DNA of 64,000 nucleotides from Spirochaetia bacterium 38H-sp (lineage in GTDB: Bacteria; Spirochaetota; Spirochaetia; Winmispirales; Winmispiraceae). The translations under genes were made by a program, and so were the position numbers. The notes beneath the pieces are model-generated. The model searched no databases. It was not told the DNA's origin and worked only from the letters and a program-made list of their open reading frames with translations. The stretch is from positions 744,001 to 808,000 of the forward strand of contig JBCHKQ010000001.1 in NCBI GenBank assembly GCA_039023545.1, in the 5' to 3' direction. This document shows, piece after piece, positions 60,249-64,000 of this stretch (position 1 is the stretch's first letter; every line of letters starts with the position of its first letter).

Positions 60249-61718
60249 ATGAGAAAAGCAGATACAGATATAGGGTTGATTGGTCTTGCGGTTATGGGCC
60301 AAAATCTTGCACTTAACATAAATGATAAGGGTTATTCGATAGCTGTCTTTAACAGAACAACAAAAAAAACAGAAGATTTTATTGCTGGACCTGCAAAAGG
60401 TAGAGAGACAGTATACGGAGCATATACTTTGGAAGACTTTGTTTCTTTACTTTCGCGTCCCAGAAAAATCATTCTCATGGTTAAAGCAGGTAGTGTTGTT
60501 GATGATTTTATAAATAGCCTTCTTCCTCTGCTGGAAGAGGGAGACGTGATAATAGATGGCGGAAATTCTTATTTTGAAGATTCCATAAGGCGTACAAAAG
60601 AACTGGATGCAAAAGGTATTCTGTTTGTAGGTACCGGAATATCAGGTGGAGAAGAAGGTGCGCGTAAAGGTCCTTCTATGATGCCTGGCGGCAATCCAAA
60701 GGCATGGCCTATTGTCAAGGATATCTTTCAGTCTATTGCTGCAAAAACTCCGGATGGAAAAGCTTGTTGTGATTGGGTTGGTCCTGATGGAGCAGGGCAT
60801 TTTGTAAAAATGGTTCACAATGGCATAGAGTATGGAGATATGCAGATTATCTCGGAGGTCTATCACATCATGAAGTCTCTTCTGGGTCTGTCTCACGAAG
60901 AAATGGCTGACATATTTGAGCAATGGAATAGAGGGAGCCTCAATTCTTATTTGATAGAAATAACAAGGGATATTCTAAGATATAAAGATTCTGATGGCAC
61001 TCCTCTTCTGGAGAACATTCTTGATACGGCAGGACAAAAAGGAACCGGTAAGTGGACAGGCATAGAAGCTCTGGAGCATGGTGTTCCTGTTACTCTCATA
61101 GTAGAAGCTGTTTTTGCACGTGCTTTGTCTGCATTCAAAGAAGAGAGAGTAAGAGCTTCCGAGCTTTTCGGAGAACCTGTTATACCTTGGAGCGGTTCAA
61201 AGGAAGAAAAAGCTAAGATTGTTTTGGACTTGGGAGAAGCTCTTCTTGCATCAAAGATTATTTCTTATGCTCAGGGTTTTATGCTGATGCGTGAGGCCTC
61301 TATCTCAAACAATTGGTCCCTTGATTTTGCCAATATTGCTACTCTATGGAGAGCAGGTTGCATAATAAGAAGCGTTTTTCTGGATAAAATACGTGAAGCA
61401 TATTCCGATAACCCTGGACTGGAAAATCTTTTGTTTGCACCGTTCTTTAAGAACACCTTGCTTAAAGCAGAGTCTTCCTGGCGTAGGGTCATAAGCCTTG
61501 CATCCATTCATGGAATCCCTGTGCCTGCCATGTCCTCAGCACTCTCTTTCTTTTTTGCTTACAGGTCTTCCAGACTTCCGGCCAATATGATCCAGGCCCA
61601 ACGTGACTACTTTGGCGCACACACATACGAGAGAACAGACAAGCCTCGAGGACAGTTCTTTCATACCAATTGGACAGGGGAAGGCGGAGCTGCCACTTCC
61701 GGAACATACAATGCATGA
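60249..61718 (+). CDS. gnd: 6-phosphogluconate dehydrogenase, decarboxylating
   Basis: 489 residues, full length. GLIGLAVMGQNLALNINDKGY is the NADP-binding fold, IIDGGNSYFEDSIRR, GISGGEEGARKGPSMMPGG and VGPDGAGHFVKMVHNGIEYGDMQ are substrate and catalytic (Lys, Glu) blocks, and the C-terminal AQRDYFGAHTYERTD with a conserved His is present. Converts 6-phosphogluconate to ribulose 5-phosphate. Last gene of a HAD-LarA-gnd operon. Confidence 0.97.
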   Translation: MRKADTDIGLIGLAVMGQNLALNINDKGYSIAVFNRTTKKTEDFIAGPAKGRETVYGAYTLEDFVSLLSRPRKIILMVKAGSVVDDFINSLLPLLEEGDVIIDGGNSYFEDSIRRTKELDAKGILFVGTGISGGEEGARKGPSMMPGGNPKAWPIVKDIFQSIAAKTPDGKACCDWVGPDGAGHFVKMVHNGIEYGDMQIISEVYHIMKSLLGLSHEEMADIFEQWNRGSLNSYLIEITRDILRYKDSDGTPLLENILDTAGQKGTGKWTGIEALEHGVPVTLIVEAVFARALSAFKEERVRASELFGEPVIPWSGSKEEKAKIVLDLGEALLASKIISYAQGFMLMREASISNNWSLDFANIATLWRAGCIIRSVFLDKIREAYSDNPGLENLLFAPFFKNTLLKAESSWRRVISLASIHGIPVPAMSSALSFFFAYRSSRLPANMIQAQRDYFGAHTYERTDKPRGQFFHTNWTGEGGAATSGTYNA

Positions 61719-61730
61719 TGATTACAGATT

Positions 61731-61754
61731 GGGCTTCGTAAGAAGCCCTTTTTT
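61731..61754 (+). terminator. Terminator of the gnd operon
   Basis: GGGCTTC, GTAA loop, GAAGCCC, TTTTTT. The repeat element at 61757 follows 2 bp later, the same arrangement as at 53444/53473. Confidence 0.92.
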
Positions 61755-61756
61755 AT

Positions 61757-61910
61757 ACCGAACGCGCCCTGATGCACAGCATCATGGCGCTGCCTCCGGC
61801 AGAAGCATAATAGTAAGGATTCTGTATTATTAACACGTACTCTGCCGAAGGCAGGCAGAAGGCGAATAGCTTTTGCAGTTTGCCCATAAGCACGCCTTCT
61901 GCCGTTCGGT
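61757..61910. repeat. Full-length composite ACCGAACG element (copy 14, 154 bp)
   Basis: ACCGAACG (61757-61764); arms CGCCcTGATGC / GCATCAtGGCG with ACA loop and one mismatch; CTGCCTCCGGCAG (61790-61802); CTGCCGAAGGCAG (61842-61854); arms GCAGAAGGCG (61855-61864) / CGCCTTCTGC (61893-61902); CGTTCGGT (61903-61910). The right stem is identical to copy 13, and spacers are also similar. Confidence 0.92.
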
Positions 61911-61967
61911 ATTTTTTATGTTTTGTTTTTTGGCTGGCTTTGTATTATGCTGAAAAAAGGAGGATAT

Positions 61968-63254
61968 ATGAAAACATTTGTGCTTGATACCAATGTTCTG
62001 ATTCACAGGCCGGATGCGATTCTCAGTTTTAAAGAAAATGAGGTTGTGATTCCTATCTGGGTGCTGGAGGAGTTGGATAAGCTCAAGAGCTATAGCGATG
62101 AGCGCGGTAGAAATGCAAGACATGCAATACGATTTCTGGATGAGCGGAGAAAAAAAGGTAACTTAAGCGAGGGGGTTACTATTGAGCATGGGATTATTCT
62201 GCGTGTCCTTTTGGGGCATTTTGGCAGGATAGAAGGGCTTATTGCTGATAAGCCTGATAATCAGATTATTCTTGCGGCTCATCACCTGCAGCAGGAAGGC
62301 AGGGATGTTTTTTTTGTATCCAAGGATATCAATGCGCGGGTTAAGGCTACTGCGATTGGGGTTCGCTCCGTGGATTATGAAAAACAGAAAGTAGATATTG
62401 CAACCTTGTATTCGGGTTATAGTGAGCAGGATGTAAAGGATGAGCTTATCGATAAACTGGAGGAAGACGCAGAGGTTGCCGCTCAGGGCGGATATTATCC
62501 CAACCAGTGTGTCCTGCTAAGAGGATCCAAGTCAGGACGAGAGGTTCTTTCCATATATCGTGCGGACAGAGCAGTTTTAGAGCTGCTTCCTCCGTTTCCA
62601 TCAAGCATATGGGGTGTAAAGCCCAGAAACAGAGAACAGGAGGCGGCGCTCAATCTGCTTATGGATGATTCTATAGGACTTGTGAGCCTTATTGGTAAAG
62701 CCGGTACCGGAAAGACTCTCATGGCGGTTGCCGCAGGACTTAAAAAGGTGCTGGAAGAAAAACGCTATAAGCGACTACTTATAACAAGGCCTGTTGTTCC
62801 CATGGGAAAGGATATAGGTTTTTTACCCGGAGACAAAGAAGAAAAACTCTCCCACTGGATGCAGCCCATATTTGACAATCTTGATTACCTTATCAATGTA
62901 TACACCCGTGGCCACATAAAAAGCGTTGATGAGCTTATAGACTCTGATCTGCTAGAGATGGAGGCAGTTTCTTTTATCCGTGGGCGTTCTCTGCCTCATC
63001 AGTATATCATAATAGACGAGGCACAGAACCTCTCCCCGCATGAGATTAAGACCATAGTCAGTCGTGCTGGTGATGATACCAAGATGGTTTTGACGGGTGA
63101 CCCGTATCAGATAGACAGCCCTTATCTTGATTCCAACTCCAACGGACTAACTTATCTTGTGGATGCCTTTAAAGGACAGGATCTATTTGGCCATATGCTC
63201 CTCAGGACATCGGAGAGGAGCAGACTGGCAGAACTTGCAGCGGAGTTGCTGTAA
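61968..63254 (+). CDS. PIN-PhoH (PhoH2-type) ATPase/ribonuclease
   Basis: 428 residues from ATG 61968 behind AAAAGGAGG. N-terminal PIN domain (KTFVLDTNVLIHRPDA, VVIPIWVLEELDKLK, DNQIILAAHHLQQEGRDVFFVSKDINARVKA) with its acidic residues, then a PhoH ATPase (Walker A LIGKAGTGKTLMAVAAGL, GFLPGDKEEKLSHWMQP, Walker B YIIIDEAQNLSPHE, TGDPYQIDSPYLD). PhoH2 proteins are RNA-unwinding ribonucleases. Single gene. Confidence 0.94.
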   Translation: MKTFVLDTNVLIHRPDAILSFKENEVVIPIWVLEELDKLKSYSDERGRNARHAIRFLDERRKKGNLSEGVTIEHGIILRVLLGHFGRIEGLIADKPDNQIILAAHHLQQEGRDVFFVSKDINARVKATAIGVRSVDYEKQKVDIATLYSGYSEQDVKDELIDKLEEDAEVAAQGGYYPNQCVLLRGSKSGREVLSIYRADRAVLELLPPFPSSIWGVKPRNREQEAALNLLMDDSIGLVSLIGKAGTGKTLMAVAAGLKKVLEEKRYKRLLITRPVVPMGKDIGFLPGDKEEKLSHWMQPIFDNLDYLINVYTRGHIKSVDELIDSDLLEMEAVSFIRGRSLPHQYIIIDEAQNLSPHEIKTIVSRAGDDTKMVLTGDPYQIDSPYLDSNSNGLTYLVDAFKGQDLFGHMLLRTSERSRLAELAAELL

Positions 63255-63278
63255 AGTCTTTAAGAACAGAATTTTTAA

Positions 63279-63423
63279 ACCGAACGCGGGAAAAGCTTGA
63301 GCTTTTCCCGCTGCCTTTGGTAGAAAAAAACGCAATCCTTTTTGTCTCTTATCTGCCAAAGGCAGCAGGGAGCGCGTTCTTTTTGTCTGTTATTAGTTGG
63401 GTGATGCGCTCCCTGCGTTCTGT
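63279..63423. repeat. Full-length composite ACCGAACG element (copy 15, 145 bp)
   Basis: ACCGAACG (63279-63286); perfect arms CGGGAAAAGC / GCTTTTCCCG with TTGA loop; CTGCCTTTGGTAG (63311-63323); CTGCCAAAGGCAG (63353-63365); perfect arms CAGGGAGCGC (63366-63375) / GCGCTCCCTG (63406-63415); CGTTCTGT (63416-63423). The left box TTT and right box AAA are complementary to each other, as in other composites. Confidence 0.92.
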
Positions 63424-63472
63424 ATAAAATAAATTTTACAAGTATTTCTTTCTATTGTAAGATATTTATAGA

Positions 63473-63501
63473 TTGACAATTGATGACTTCTGGTACAAAA
63501 T
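63473..63501 (+). promoter_or_regulatory. Candidate promoter of the response-regulator gene
   Basis: TTGACA (63473-63478), 17-bp spacer, CAAAAT (63496-63501). Perfect -35, moderate -10, about 20 bp before the start codon. Confidence 0.55.
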
Positions 63502-63523
63502 AAAAACAAATCCAAAAAGGAAC

Positions 63524-64000
63524 ATGGCCATGGAGAGTAAAGTTATTCTTATTGTAGATGACGAAGAAATTAATCTCGAGTTTTTTGACATAATGCTTTC
63601 TAAACTTGGTTTTAGAGTGGAGAAGGCAAAAGACGGTCAGGAAGCTCTAGAAAAGATTAAAGAAACGATACCGGATCTTGTTCTTCTAGACAACATTATG
63701 CCCAAGCTCTCCGGATGGGAGGTTACACGGATTCTCAAGACAGACCCTGATTATGCGGCATATTCTAACATACCTATCGTAATGTTTTCTGCGATGGACG
63801 ATGTGCGCGATAAGATAGAGGGATTTGAGCTTGGAGTTGAGGACTATATAACCAAGCCCTTTAATTTCTCCGAGGTTCTTTCAAGAATAAATTCTGTGCT
63901 AAAACATCAGGAAATGTCGGCACAGCTAATACAGAGGCAGAGACGTCTTGCGGTACTGGAGTCTCTCAATAAATCTTTTTCCTTTTTTGCAAGTCATATA
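63524..64000 (+). CDS. Response regulator with C-terminal output region (3' end outside window)
   Basis: 159 residues visible. Receiver domain with ILIVDDEEINLEFF, phosphoacceptor Asp in LVLLDNIMPKLSGWE, Ser in VMFSAMDD and Lys in DYITKPFNFSEVL. After it a coiled segment (LKHQEMSAQLIQRQRRLAVLESLNKSFSFFASHI) leads off the edge, resembling the linker to a kinase, cyclase or GGDEF module. Start may be ATG 63524 or ATG 63530, with AAAAGG serving either. Confidence 0.88.
   Translation, partial: MAMESKVILIVDDEEINLEFFDIMLSKLGFRVEKAKDGQEALEKIKETIPDLVLLDNIMPKLSGWEVTRILKTDPDYAAYSNIPIVMFSAMDDVRDKIEGFELGVEDYITKPFNFSEVLSRINSVLKHQEMSAQLIQRQRRLAVLESLNKSFSFFASHI

Overview
The window is a dense bacterial chromosome segment (about 42-45% G+C by eye, genes on both strands, strong GGAGG ribosome-binding sites, sigma70-type TTGACA/TATAAT promoters). 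The gene families suggest a free-living, polysaccharide-degrading spirochaete: many lipoproteins with short lipoboxes, a cytoplasmic sugar-binding-domain/PAS/LuxR regulator, a LolA-like/FtsX-type export operon, HisKA_2-type signalling and a UPF0158-GNAT protein. That assignment is an inference from gene content. Substrates implied by the genes are alginate (PL7 lyase), beta-1,3-glucan (GH64), cello-oligosaccharide-like sugars (GH9 plus ABC importer) and uronates (UxaC plus a short-chain reductase), which fits an algae- or plant-detritus habitat.

Layout. 1-4.3 kb: TetR-controlled ABC exporter (ATPase, two FtsX-like permeases, LolA-like protein running off the left edge). 4.5-6.9 kb: panB-coaC-coaB-panD operon with no panC. 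7.2-7.7 kb: remnant of a metal P-type ATPase. 7.8-13.7 kb: operator-controlled sugar ABC importer, cytoplasmic GH9 enzyme and a lipoprotein. 13.9-15.1 kb: HTH-receiver protein, single receiver, acylphosphatase. 15.2-21.7 kb: enolase, a large regulator, proS and a UPF0158-GNAT protein. 22.7-28.5 kb: oligopeptide ABC operon oppABCDF. 28.5-33.3 kb: HAD phosphatase, DUF2156 protein, peptidase T, lipoprotein. 33.7-42.5 kb: GH64 glucanase, YjbQ/zinc-ribbon/cyclase-like operon, HIT protein, tRNA-Leu(GAG), alginate lyase. 42.7-47.7 kb: small conserved proteins, ABC-2 exporter, macro-domain protein, glycosyltransferase. 47.9-49.5 kb: pantoate kinase and phosphopantothenate synthetase of the archaeal type. 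49.6-53.4 kb: sensor kinase, MDH/LDH2-type dehydrogenase, superoxide reductase. 53.7-61.7 kb: uronate regulon, a collapsed ABC transporter locus, and a HAD/LarA-like/6-phosphogluconate dehydrogenase module. 62-64 kb: PIN-PhoH ATPase and the start of a response regulator.

Two things stand out. (1) An intergenic repeat family occurs at least 15 times in 64 kb. Its unit is ACCGAACG, then a variable but base-paired hairpin, then a CTGCC-NNN-GGCAG box. Six copies are about 145-156 bp composites with inverted termini that could fold as a cloverleaf-like four-way junction. Others are half elements, and three are ordinary terminators carrying the same ACCGAACG head. The hairpin arms covary between copies. 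(2) CoA synthesis looks hybrid. The bacterial genes panB, panD, coaB and coaC sit in one operon without panC, while pantoate kinase and phosphopantothenate synthetase, the archaeal replacement for PanC plus pantothenate kinase, sit as an overlapping pair about 41 kb away. Ketopantoate reductase is not seen in the window.

The uronate region also shows a clear local regulon: a GntR/AraR-like repressor and matching 15-bp sites overlapping the -10 boxes of its own promoter, of the SDR-uxaC promoter and of the promoter of a now-deleted ABC transporter.
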